From: Polytrichum commune
Taxonomy: Eukaryota; Streptophyta; Polytrichopsida; Polytrichales; Polytrichaceae
DNA length: 64,000 nucleotides
NCBI GenBank assembly: GCA_950295325.1
Contig: OX485808.1
Span: 28,602,527-28,666,526, forward strand
Reading direction: 5' to 3'
In this document: one piece after another, positions 37,432 through 48,919 of the stretch
How the letters are laid out: every line of letters begins with the position of its first letter
Numbering within the stretch: the first letter of the stretch is position 1
The notes under the pieces: generated by a model
Told to the model about the DNA's origin: nothing
Databases searched by the model: none
Seen by the model: only the letters and a program-made list of their open reading frames with translations
Program-made: the position numbers and the translations under genes

Positions 37432-37967
37432 AAGTGTAGTGGCCCGGGATCCACAATGGATGAGTGTGCATAAACGCCATCAAGGCCAAAGGGTGTAACT
37501 TATTGAGTCATTGGTTACCAGAAATCTCTATCAAGTTCATGTTGTTGAAACGCGATCGGCTTCCACTTCCACTAGCATGTGTACTTCTAGTGAACGTTAT
37601 TCAACCGATATTGATGAGGTACTTAACCCTAAAGTGCCGATGCACTTTCTATGGTCTAGGTGATAGTTTGGTACAAACCCTAGAACAAGTGTAACATTTG
37701 AAATCGCTTGGACTATGGAACTAAAGTAGATATTTAACAAAACCTACTTTTACTTGTGGAAGTGAAAAATAATGTTGTATGTTACGACGATGATAATATA
37801 TGTGATACGTGTTTGATGTGATTACTATGAGTCCCAAGTCCACTTTGTGTATGACATTCCATGCACCCGACGGGTCCCTTTGGGGGCTCACATAATAAGG
37901 ACCCTTAAATCGGATGAAACCGGATGGGTGCTAGTCCAAAGCTCCATTGCTATTGTACAATCTACTA

Positions 37968-38184
37968 CTCTTTTTGTCCTAAAATGATTTTCCCACTCTT
38001 TGGAGTTTGTTGTCCTATCTTTTCAGAATGTTTATTGGTTTTGTTGATATAGAAATTGTTTGGCACACCAAATTGTTCGGAAAAAAAATTCTACGTCAAC
38101 AAAATCGATAAACGTTTGATCTTGAACAATCAATTTGGGACCGAAGACTCTAGGGGCATGACAATCATTTTAGGACAAAGGGAG
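37968..38184. mobile_element. Stowaway-like MITE (217 bp)
   Basis: Ends CTCTTTTTGTCCTAAAATGA and (reverse complement) CTCCCTTTGTCCTAAAATGA, flanked by TA on both sides (37966-37967, 38185-38186). The CTCCCTTTGTCC end is the usual form of plant Stowaway (Tc1/mariner) elements. Confidence 0.85.
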
Positions 38185-38186
38185 TA

Positions 38187-39420
38187 CTATGGTTCATATT
38201 GTTCTTTGGACCAATAGATGTATTCACGATGACATCCAAAACCGGTCACTTTTGGTGCCATGCGTGTGCTCATCATTGTGTCTTTGAGTAGAAACCATAA
38301 ACAAATGAATGGATCGGAGGCGTGTCACCTAAAATGGGTGATGTCACCTTTCCATATCGATGGCATCACCCACTCCTGCTAGGTGGACATGTTGGATGGG
38401 TGCACGTGACTTGAGCCTTATTCCCCTCATTTACACTAGACCTGGAGTTGAGAGCTCAAACTTGCAAGTTACAGGAGTGTAAGACTTGGATTTGACAAAC
38501 TTTCTTCAAAGCTCATACTAGTGAAAATATGAGCAAACCTTACGCTCTCGATTGTCAAGAGTAAAGTGCTCACGCTCAAAGCGAGATATCTAGGTTTTGA
38601 CACATATTAATCTATTTAAAACTATAGATTGCTTGAAAGCCCATTTGCTTGTGGCCCAAAAGAAAGAATGTAGAGCTTAAACCCTCAACATCCCTAAGCA
38701 ATTTGACTGAGAGTTGTAAAAAAATCATTGAAAACTTGTCATAGACGTTCCACAAAGGATCCATCCAGATGCAATAACAAGCGTCAAAAGTCCGCGTAAG
38801 AGTTCAAACTCTCATGTTGGAAACTCAAGTGTAAAATGAGACCTTCGAGCTTTCAATCCCCAAGCTCTCTAGTGTAAAGGAAGTCTCAATCTTTGAGCAC
38901 TCTCAACCTCTTAGTGTCAATTGTGACTCAGGGTCAATTTAGATTAGGTATGGATCCCACACACATGATAACATGGTTGATGATTGGATACAACATGTTA
39001 AAGCTGGCCAACATTTGTATACGTTCACATTAACATCTGCGTCTAAAAAATTTGGAGTCTGGAACACCTCTGAACGAACCTTGCTTTTGGACTTAGGATT
39101 GAACCCAGACGTGAAGATTGATTTCTCATATTGAGAAATATATTTTCTTGGGTGGAGACTTTTGATATTTGGCATGAAAATGATGCCACGGTAAATGCCT
39201 CTTCAATCTACCATATTTCGATGCATACCCTACAAGCTCCTTTGGTCCGGATATTTGATCTTGACCAATAGAATTGCTCAATTTTGGTGTTTCTTTGATC
39301 TAGTATAAACCCTAAACCTTCAACCCTAAAGTCACGTATAATAAACACATCATTAACACGCGTTCATTTAGACGAGAGACATGCAACCATTTGTCACCAT
39401 AAAAATGAATTTGGTACCAC
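38187..39420. other. Gene-free spacer
   Basis: No gene recognised; AT-rich with no clear repeat ends. Confidence 0.4.
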
Positions 39421-40500
39421 TGCACTGATGAAAGTTCATTCATCCATGACATAGTTCATCCATACCTAGTCTCACAGGCCCCCGCTTCCAGCCTCGCCCT
39501 TTCTCCTTTTCTTCATCGGTTGTGGGAGTGCGAACGTGACAGTTTTAAATGTACCATCCGTCCTTCAACATACATTCATCTGTACCAGAGACAAGTAACA
39601 TTTATCATCCGGGGGTATTCATCGATGAACAATCATTCACAACATCGACATATACCCCTCATCCATTAACATAGTTCATCCACACCTCGTTTGTTAGGGC
39701 TTTGCTCCCCAGCTTCCGGCTCAACCCTCCTCTTCCTTTTCTTCTTCGAATGTTTGAGTGTGAGTGTGAGTGTGAGTGTGTCAATTCCATATGTGTAAAT
39801 GGTCACTAACATACATTCATCCAGACCAATATTTTTCATCAAAAACATTTATACATAGCATGGACATGTATCATTCATCTATTGCATAGTTCATTCACAC
39901 GTCACCTCTCGGGGTTTTGCTCCCTAGCTTCTGCCTCAACCCTTCTCTTTCTTTTCTCCTTCGGATGTCTCAAGTGTGAGTGTGTCATTTCTATACATAA
40001 AGCATCTAATAGATATTTCCTTTGTTATTATGCGTTCATTATTTAATCAAATGTGCATATTTGAATGGAGGGCATTATGTCAAGACATAATGTCCCGTCA
40101 AAAATGTGATCATGCCAACCCGCAAAATATGTTTTGCATGTGTTTTATAAGAATAAAGAGAGAATTCATTTATATAAGGGGAAATGCCCCTTTGATTGTG
40201 TATTGCAAGAATTTTTGGGCACGGCCCTTAAATCCCAATGCACTCCCCACAAGGCATTCCCCTTATATATATATAAATCCGTGACTAACAGACGTTCATC
40301 CAGATCAGAGACAACTGACAGTCGTCATCAATACATTCATCCGGTAGTAACTCACTGATGGACGTTCATTCACGACATCGACAGACATCATTCATCAGTC
40401 ACATAGTTCATCCACACCTCGTCTCTCAGGGTTTCGCTCCCCTGCTTCCGGCTTCGACCTTCGTCTCCTTCATTTCTTCTTCAATTGTGCGAGTGCGAGT
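39421..40500 (+). repeat. Four tandem copies of the upstream region of the PEPCK-like gene
   Basis: The phrase ATAGTTCATCCACACCTCGT, followed by CAGGGTTTCGCTCCC, TGCTTCCGGCTTC, a CTTCTTC run and GAGTGYGAGTGTG, occurs at about 39451, 39671, 39886 and 40403. Each copy is preceded by CATACATTCATCCAG-type sequence. The last copy abuts the 5' leader of the gene starting at 40593; copies 1-3 are more diverged. About 270 bases of other sequence separate copies 3 and 4. Confidence 0.8.
40010..40280. other. Insertion between promoter copies 3 and 4, with a hairpin
   Basis: Sequence absent from the other spacers. It contains inverted arms TATATAAGGGGAAATGCC (about 40,170) and GGCATTCCCCTTATATA (about 40,251), possibly a small MITE of about 105 bases. 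No target duplication recognised. Confidence 0.45.
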
Positions 40501-40592
40501 GTGCGTTGTTAGGGGATGGTCGACATTGTCGTCGGCTGAGAAGAATCTCCGAAGGGCGTGGCTGATCCTTCTTTACGAGCTCAACCTCAACC

Positions 40593-43500
40593 ATGAGGAG
40601 GCAGATGGTGCAGCGCCTTGCGCGCATCTCCACCCGCTACACACATGGATCAGCGCCCCTATGTGCCGCGGAACCGGCCACGGCCACGGCCACGGAGCAG
40701 CCACCACAAATTGTCTTCCCCAGGTTCGCTCACTTTTCTAGTTATTGGAGATTTCTCGACTTCAGTTTTCTGTGCATTGGGGAATTGATCGTGTTTTACT
40801 TGTGAGGGGGGAATTTAGTTGGTGATGGTTTGGTGGGTGTTAGGGTTTTTGAAAGCGAAGAGATGTGGGAACAGTTGGCAGGGAGGGTCTAGGGATGAAC
40901 TAAGCTCACATTTTGAGTTATTGGAGATTTTTCTTACCTAAACTCTCTGTGCATTGGGGAATTGATCATGACTCTCTTGTGAGGGCAATGTGGTTGGTGG
41001 TTTAGGGTTTTTGAAAGCAAAGAGATGTGGGAATATTTGGCAGGGAGGGTCCAGGGATGAACTATGCATTGAATTGGGCTCTTTGTGCCAAAGGTGTGAT
41101 ACCTAAAGGAGAGGCTTATCGGAACCTCAGAGAAGCAGAGCTGAAGAAGCTTAAAGCCAGCATTCCAGGTTAGGTTAGAGCTTTCGGGGTCTTGTTCCTA
41201 CATTCAGCTTGTTCTTATTTTAGATCTTCCTAAATATTCAGTATAGGAATTGCGAAATGTAATTTCAGATTCATATGGCAAGGTGAGTGTATTTGCCATT
41301 TGGTTCTGTCGATATGTACTATTACAAATCGAAGAATGTATGGGAGTGGCAGTGGATAATCTGTAGGTGCAGCTCTTTAGTTTTCTGCTGTTAGAAGCAA
41401 TGTTGATCTTATTCATAACCCGTGATTTCTACAATCAATATAGGTCAAAGAGGTCTTGAGTGTGGGTTTGAGAGGTATGAACAAGTGGAATTCAGGTTTA
41501 TATGTAATGGAAAATCAGTATAGTTTGGTCACGTAAGGGGTTGGATTTGTGATCATCAGAGGTGAAAGCAACGACCAGTGTCTATGCACGTGGATCCTAT
41601 ATGGTGGGAGCTACGGAAATCAGTAAACCTCAATTTAAGCGGCTCTTCAAGGAGGTGCATTTTTTCATCTCTGCATGTCATATGCCCTTTGTAATGTAAC
41701 TAGGATACTGTTATCTGGTTGTTAATGTGTAAAGCATGCAGATTAGTACGTCTAAACTGTGAGGTTTTTCCACAACTGACGCCTGTTGTCCATGGGTGCA
41801 GGTGACTTCATACCTTACCAGCTCACAAAAGCTATATGTACATGACGGTGCAGTTGGGTCATCTCCTCTGTTTGATGTTAAAGTGCGAACCATCTCTGAC
41901 AACCCATCCAGTGCTCTACTCTTCCGCAGCATTTTGGAACCAGCCTCCACTAGCAAAGTTTCTCCAAGCGACTTTCCTTTCACAGTTTACATTGCTTCGA
42001 ATTTCAGGTAGTTTATTCCTGTTCAATTCATAATTTCCTACTGCAACTGCCCACACAATTTGAGAAAGTGAACATCTGACTATGAATTCCAGTTCTAAAC
42101 ACTCACTGCCATGAGTGATGCATACTGCAATGGAAGCAGTATATGAGGTAGGCTTTCTTTAACTAAGCGTGCCATATTGGCTTGCAGTCCAGCTGATCTC
42201 AAAAGCTTTGGGCTCTCATCTGAAGCTGAGTGTGGTTTCGTAGTAGTCGACACCGAACACTCTGCCATGATCTTGGGGGGGAGTGCATTTACAGACACCG
42301 CAACAGTAAAGAGAGCCTTGGCTGCCTTGGCGGCACCGAGCATACTTTCTCGCGGAGCTCTCCCCCTTTCTGCCAGGTCATTCTACATCTCTTGTTATTT
42401 CATTGGATGTTAGAGTTGTAGGTAAGTGACTACCATGTTTAGGCTGGGTTTTTGTGTTTAGTGCAGTTAACCTGTTGCTTTGTAGTTAAGGCTGAATATT
42501 GCAAAGTTTACCTTCTGTACTCTCTTGGTTTGGATTGTTGGAGAAATCTGTAAAAAGTGCTGATTATGATCTGGTGACTATGCACAGATTACTGGTCAAA
42601 GGAGGATCAACAATTGTGCTTTTTGCACCAGAGTCAGTGGTCCAAAAGAATGGTGCAGTTCTCCAGGGGGCAGTATCATCTGATCTTGGTTTAGTATGGA
42701 GTAAAGATGGAGTAGCTCGCTTGTTTGGTAGTCAACAGGCTGATGCTCTGAACTTCTACAAAGCGCCCTCCTCATTAGTGCTGGTCACTGCAGACAGGTT
42801 TGTGCGTCCTTCACAAATTGCATCTACCTCTACACAATCATTTCCTGCCAACTTCTATTCCTTCTTTTGAAGGTTAGGCTGGATATGCTTGCATATCTGT
42901 AGACAAGCAGTATGTTGCAGTCTTTTTTTAATTGTGAAATTAATCATGTTTGATAGCTGTGGGCCTGCTTATGGTTTCTATAAAAATCTGTGCTATTTAA
43001 GTGATACCGTTTATTTTCATGTGTGCAGTACTGGAGCTGTACCAGAAATCTCAAAGTTGACACCTGAAAAGGCAGCTGCTTTATTTGTAGCAGGATACAA
43101 TGGAGACAAATTTCAACCTGCTTATCAAGCAGGTCCAGTTTCAGTGGATCCTGTTGAACTTGGAAAAGAACTGACAGCTCTGGTACGAATTATTTCTTTT
43201 GAGTCACAAATGAGACTGACAGGTGTCTCAAGGCAAATTATTGCGAGGAAGTCAGTCCAGCAGGTCAAAAGCTGTTGATTTTGTGAGCAATGTAGGGAAT
43301 GTCTCTCAGGAGTGTGCCATACTTGGTTGAACAGTCACTAGTCTAGAGCAGTAACAATGGATTTGGTCTGGTCTGGTCTAGAAGGTGGTGTCGCACTGGT
43401 TCTTGTGCATAAATATTTTTATCAATATGCTTAGTTTTATCAATTGAGGAGCCCCAATCTCCCCTACTTGGAGGTTTGAGGGGCGTCAATAAAACTCCAG

Positions 43501-44388
43501 AAATGCCCCATAAACGTCTTTACAAAACCCCAATATGTCGCTTCTGAGCATCAAGATTTTGCCTTATATCATTAAATTTAGAACTCTCCTCTTTGGCAAA
43601 TCTAGAAGTTGGAGCGGGTTGATGTTTAGTTGAGAAGTGCATAAAAAACGTTGCTCTCACTTCTTGATAGAAAGTATATATATATAATGGAACTTGAGGA
43701 TGGTAATCTGTTCAGAAATGTTTGGAAATTATGTTATATTAACTTTGATGCCATGTGCTCTCAATGACTCATCATTAATAGTCTTTTGGTGCTGACAAAT
43801 GTCATTTTTCTTCTGTGATGGATTCTGCAGTTGGAGAATACAAAGATCCCAGCGTTTTTGATAAATGCCAGTTCCTTATCAGGTGAATGATCTGATGGAA
43901 ACTTCTTAAAAACTCGAAATTGTGATGAGGACACCTCTGATATAAAATTTGATAAATAGGATATTTGATGTTGTTACATAGTCAAGGCATACTTTGAAGA
44001 TAACAGTAGGAAGACAATACCGAGATCAACTAATGTTTTGTTTTGTGTGATTTGCAGAAAAGGATCTTGTTAAGTACATTGATTCGACATTGTCAGAGAA
44101 ATTACCCAAGAGTAAAGGGAAGAAGCCATCTGAATCAGCAGGTACTCGGCAGTCGAGTACTGCCTCTTCTGGTTCTGAGTAACCTGAATAAGGATATTAA
44201 GGTAATCATACATTGATAAGGAATTTTGCGTTAGTGCTGCAAGATATGTTTATAGGCTGAGAAAACAACTGTTTGACAGTTCTGTGGGTGTGGACCTCCT
44301 ATTTTATGCAGTGGATGCACTGAAGACAAAGTACAAGGATTTCCTGAGAGAAAGGTTTCCAGACTTGCCAAAGGAGCTGTCTATCTAG
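40593..44388 (+). CDS. PEP carboxykinase (ATP)-fold protein lacking the ATP-binding loop, probably mitochondrial
   Basis: Eleven coding exons: 40593-40723, 41044-41168, 41444-41474, 41579-41654, 41802-42007, 42188-42376, 42588-42797, 43029-43182, 43831-43882, 44058-44141, 44312-44388. Phases agree throughout, giving 444 residues. The N-terminus (MRRQMVQRLARISTRY) is Arg-rich like a mitochondrial presequence. From residue 122 it follows ATP-type PEPCK: LYVHDGAVG, KVRTISDNPSSALLF, FPFTVYIASNF, MILGGSAF, PLSARLLVKGGSTIVLFAP, LVTADSTGAVPEISKLTPE, AAALFVAGYNG, AFLINAS. Real enzymes have GLSGTGKTT right after the VALFFG-like strand; here it is replaced by PESVVQKNGAV and the following catalytic stretch is missing. 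I therefore infer a non-catalytic homologue. Exons 3 and 4 are the least certain (several in-phase splice choices). Likely polyadenylation signal at 44572. Confidence 0.85.
40741..41067 (+). repeat. Tandem duplication in intron 1 that includes the exon 2 acceptor
   Basis: Segments 40741-40907 and 40919-41067 are near copies: TTATTGGAGATTTYTC, TGTGCATTGGGGAATTGATC, TAGGGTTTTTGAAAGC, AGAGATGTGGGAA, GGCAGGGAGGGTCYAGGGAT. Both carry the acceptor GGCAG|GGAGGGTC. In the upstream copy the exon frame meets TAA after seven codons (REGLGMN), so only the second copy is productive. Confidence 0.88.
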
Positions 44389-44571
44389 CAAATCTCAAGG
44401 CAAAGAGGACAGATTGACGGTACCCTTCACGAATTGTTTATTAAGGAACTATTGTCCTGCTGTTTCAACAAAGAGGCCAGAAGAGGGTGAAAGTACCAAC
44501 TGTTTCTTTAAGAGAGGCATGTGGCTGTGACAAGTTTATTGTCTTATTTCACTGTACACAACCCTCACAGA

Positions 44572-44577
44572 AATAAA
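44572..44577 (+). terminator. Polyadenylation signal AATAAA of the PEPCK-like gene
   Basis: A canonical AATAAA about 185 bases after the stop codon at 44388, in a T-rich context. Cleavage site not determined. Confidence 0.5.
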
Positions 44578-44589
44578 TGCTAAATGAAG

Positions 44590-45984
44590 CAATTCTGCTA
44601 CATCCATGCAGATTGTACATCTTAATGGGAGTCCAATATAAAATTTCTGAAATATGTTGAGTCACCAACTGTTGATTGGTAATGTGCAGTTGGTAGTCTT
44701 CCTATTGTTTGTGCACTGCTGTTCATGATACCACCCACAGCATACAGCAGTTCGTTCCACCCACAGCATACTCCCTCTTGCCTTCCAATTCATAGGCATA
44801 GTGGGTCCTTTATTGCTAGATTGTACTTGTCTATGTTGACTTGGCTGTGATTGTTCTCCCATATAAAGATATTCATCATAAGTGTTGTGATATCTTGAAA
44901 GTGCTGTGAACTCTAAATATCTTGTCTATTTTTGGACAGTATTGCAGCTTGGTGCAGAATTCTGCGGTGCAAGATTACTTAAATGTCAGATGCCACTTGT
45001 GGAGCCAGCCTGTGTGACAGTTTAGCTTTTGGTATATTCTCAATCAACTATGCAGCTTATCTATATACAAGTTTTGTCACGAATTACAAATGTGTTTAGC
45101 CATCCATAGCCTGCTACTTGACAATCCACCTCTACTTCTGTTAGTGACTTTTCACCAATTCTGCTGATAGTTGTAGACCTCTATAGTCTTTCTATGCATA
45201 AACTAGGTTCTTTGCCTGCCCACTAATCAGTTTCTCAAGCCTATCTTCATGTATTGCACCAGTCTTGACGATAGGGATACATGTGGCTGACTCGACAAAG
45301 GATGAAATATCATGTAAAACCTACTTTCATCTCCTAGTATAAAAGTTTGGTACTGAACTAGATATCTCGAGTTCTTATGTCCTACATAGGAATCTGAACC
45401 AGAGAAGTTCATGCTGTGGGTGGAACGAGCTTACCTTATGCACGAACTGCAAGGTAGAAGTGCACTACAGTAGCTTATCCAACCCATACAAATTATGCAG
45501 TAATCTATTTGGATTAACAATTATGTTGTTAGTGCAGCAACATCAAGACCATATCAATCAAAGCATATCTAATTCCTATAGCAATGTTCAAAGTCACAAA
45601 CCTCAGCTGACCCCTCCTAGTCCCAACGACCCCTTCAAAGTTGTCAATGCCTATTGTTGACATTTTGTCTCCTTAAACTAATGAGCTGTATTTTTAGTCC
45701 TTAAAAATGACACAAGTAAAGAACCTGTTGAAGTATTTGATTGCCCACTCCAGAGACAAAGTAGGTGTCGAAATTGGGGTCACTAACAATGGTAATGCGT
45801 GCTTCTACCTTATTGGTGTGGGAAGCCTTGTGTATATTGTTGAGACTGCAATAGGCGATGTTGTGACAACATAAAAGGGTTAGGCTCTTTCTCAAAATGT
45901 ATTACCAATGAGTGGCTAGAAGCTTATACAAAATGCAATGCATCGACATAGTATCCCATAGCAATTTAAATAAGTGTTTATGTA
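44590..45984. other. Gene-free spacer downstream of the PEPCK-like gene
   Basis: No gene recognised. CCACCCACAGCATAC is repeated at 44,730 and 44,757, and its inverted form is near 45,411 (GTGGGTGGAACGAGC), giving short inverted repeats about 670 bases apart. Confidence 0.4.
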
Positions 45985-46931
45985 TACCGTAGTTTAATAG
46001 CAGGTTCGGCACAAAATAATTCTGAAAATAGATGCCTAAAATTTTGGAATATTATTGGCATTTTTTGCCGAATATATAATTAATTATTTTTCAAAATTGC
46101 CTAAAAGTAAGAAATTTTTACTTTTCACTAGAGTTTTACTTACAATGGAAGCATATGTGAATTTTGAAGGAGAGAAGGTGCTCCTTTTGTAATCAAGCTC
46201 ACGTACATTAGTCCACAAAGAATATGGGTTAAGAAGTAGCAAGACTCTAGGCGAGGCTTTTCAAATGTGTTGTACACAAATTTTTGGAGTCCAATTGAGC
46301 ATAGAAGATGAAGTTTTATAGAATTTTGTCCAACTAACAAAAGTTGAGAAATCAATCCTTCTTCCACCTCCAACAAGTTTTGTGTCAAAATAAGTCTTTA
46401 TGCAAAAGATATGGACAAAACATTGCAGCCGTGTAAAGATCAAAAAATTAAAATGCGTTCATAACAGTTTTTTGGAGCTCATTTGTGCATAGAAGATCAA
46501 ATTTTTTGGAATTTTGTTGGTCTAAGAAAAGTTTGGAAATCAAGTAATATTTCACCTCCAACAAATTTTATGTCATTTGAAGACTCTATGCAAAAGTTAT
46601 GCGTGTTATAAAAATGACATCTAACTAGGTGCTTCACCTCAAAGTTTACATATCCCATATGCATTGTTGAACACAACTCCACTCTACTTGCATAAAGCAC
46701 AGAGCATTCTCAACTCTTCATTCACATCTTACTTGTCATTCAATGCAAGAGAGATGTACAAGATATAAGTTGAAATAGAAAATTAAAAATGAATGTAAGC
46801 CGAATTTTTAAAAATTAAAAGAGAAAATTGCCGAAAATGTGAATATACTATTTTTAGGTGCTGAACCTACTTTTTGAACTTTAATTAAATATTAGGCAGC
46901 AAGTTGCCTAACCTGCTAGTAAACTACGGTA
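45985..46931. mobile_element. 947-bp TIR element with internal direct duplication
   Basis: Ends TACCGTAGTTTAATAGCAGG and (reverse complement) TACCGTAGTTTACTAGCAGG, continuing TTCGGCA against TTAGGCA. Inside, 46,285-46,435 and 46,475-46,615 are diverged direct copies (GTGCATAGAAGATCAAATTT, CACCTCCAACAARTTTTRTG, TATGCAAAAGWTATG). No transposase frame; no clear target duplication. Confidence 0.75.
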
Positions 46932-48493
46932 ATTGTTATTTGTCAACAAGTGTATAATTGAATATAAAGGTAGATGATAGAAGGTAGATGGATATATGTC
47001 AGTTACTTATCTTAATTGAACACCTATATCTGAGTGTGGTGTGTGGTTTGGTTGTGGATCTAACAAAGGACACACAAAGGCATGTGTTTGAAAGGGATTA
47101 AATAGGTGGTTGACCGCTTGAGGTTCCCAAAATTGGGGGGGGGGGGTGGGGTGGGGTGGGGGACCAATATGAGTAATTAAGAAGAAAGATAATCTTCACT
47201 TTGATTAAAAATAAGAAAGAATGAAATATTGGTGTTTATACACCAACATGAATATGAGCCTATTCTCCGCACATTGATCATGTGTATCCATGATGGCATG
47301 ATAAGGTGTATTGCTTTCCTCTTGGAGGATGGGCCCTACGAGTTCAAGGGGAAACGAAAAGGGACTAGAGAAGTTATTGAATAAGTAGTGTGAAGTGTGT
47401 TATTTGCTTGATTAGCCAAAATGGCCATGTCACTTTTTTTTGTTTGAAGCAATTGTTCCATAGGTTGCGAAGTGCTTTCATTTAGTTCAACCGGAATAGT
47501 AGGTGATAAGGAACAATAGGTGATAAGGCCAACAAGTGGACTAGTGTCCAACATGTGGCTTGATATGTTGAGCTTCACTTTGGGAAGGTTCTTCCATTCA
47601 AGGAATGTAGTGGAGGCCAACTAACTTGTAAGCAACAATATGACATAAATGTTCATGGACATAATGCGCAATATAGATAGCAAATGCTTGCCAAGCTCAA
47701 GCCAACAAGGTAGTTGTTAGTTGGAGCTCTTTAACAGTTGTGCCACTATACATTCTTGAGAGGAGCTAATGCAATGATTGCATGAAGAAATCTTTCTAAG
47801 CTTGTATTTTTTATTTAATTTTTTAGTTTTAGTTTTAGTGTCTTCTTCTTCTTCTTCTTCTTCTTCTGTTTTTGTTTTTGGTGTGTGTGTGTGTGTTGAT
47901 AAAGCTTATGCATATGTAAACGTTGACCTGCTTTTTTTTCTTTTTCTTGTGCTTGCCTTTATGATGTTTATGTTCAAGTAACTACAAATCAATAGAAGTG
48001 CCATATATATAGGAGAGTAGAATGTGAATTACGCACATGGGTATTGGTTATGGGGGAGGGAGGTAAGGGGAGTTATGGCGGGGGCGTGACATGTGTTTGT
48101 CGTGGTGGTTGAGTTTTCTTTTATTTAAGATTAAGTACCTGAAATGTGATGTCATTTAGAAGTTCACACTTTCATAATGAACAAGATACTCATGTAAGCT
48201 CCAAAAATTATGATGAAAATGGCTATGACCTCAGTTTGGATTTGCTAATCATGTCCTGATAACTTGGATGTTTAATACTTTAAGAGAGTTGGCTAATTGG
48301 GCAAAAAATTAAAATTAAAATCCCGTTTAAGACCTGACTGTTGTAACGATAGTTGCATCAACAGTGTTCAGTAAAAGTGCAGCAGCATTTGCACTTTAGG
48401 CATATCTTTTGGGTGTTGGAATATATTGTTTTGTTTTTGGAAATTGATCCCATGAATCCTGAATAATTTACATTCATACATAACCTACACTAA
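46932..48493. other. Gene-free spacer with simple repeats
   Basis: G-rich run GGGTGGGGTGGGGTGGGGG near 47,137-47,162, (TTC)n at 47,838-47,866 and (GT)n at 47,881-47,895. A diverged inverted scrap of the ~300-bp dispersed repeat is at about 48,190-48,260. The plus-strand frame 47778-47981 is mostly simple repeat. Confidence 0.5.
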
Positions 48494-48867
48494 GGGCTGG
48501 TTTACACTACGGTGGAGAAGTCCACCGGTCATGAAAAAAAGGGCGTTTCTCAATTGTGATTGGTCGAAAATGCAACTCTTGACCGGTGGGTGTTTACACT
48601 AGGTGAAGAAAACAATGGTGGTGAACTTTTCTCATGGATGATAAAATGACATGGCCGCCTACATGGCGGCACTTTTTGGAGTTGGGCTTCTCCAGAGGAG
48701 GAGTTTCTTGTCTGGCCTCAAGAGGCCGGAGAAGCCCAACTCAATAAAAATATTTTATTGCCTTTAATTCTTCTCCGGCACATCCACCATTTGCCTCAGA
48801 TAACCATGTCTTGGCCAAGCATTCTTGACCGACCGGAGGCCTTCTCCACCGTAGTGTAAACCGGCCC
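48494..48867. mobile_element. MITE of the GGTTTACAC family (374 bp)
   Basis: Best ends of the family: GGGCTGGTTTACACTACGG and GGGCCGGTTTACACTACGG, continuing TGGAGAAG on both sides (27 bases with one mismatch). Flanked by TAA at 48491-48493 and 48868-48870. It contains an internal hairpin with arms GAGTTGGGCTTCTCC and GGAGAAGCCCAACTC near 48,680 and 48,728. Confidence 0.92.
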
Positions 48868-48919
48868 TAACTTAGGCATTGTCCGGAGAGATTTTTGGAC
48901 ATAATCGGTCAAGATCTTA

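Noticed and set aside
40358-40741. 127-codon plus-strand frame overlapping exon 1 of the PEPCK-like gene
   Set aside because: Different frame from the conserved protein, and it begins within the repeated promoter sequence.
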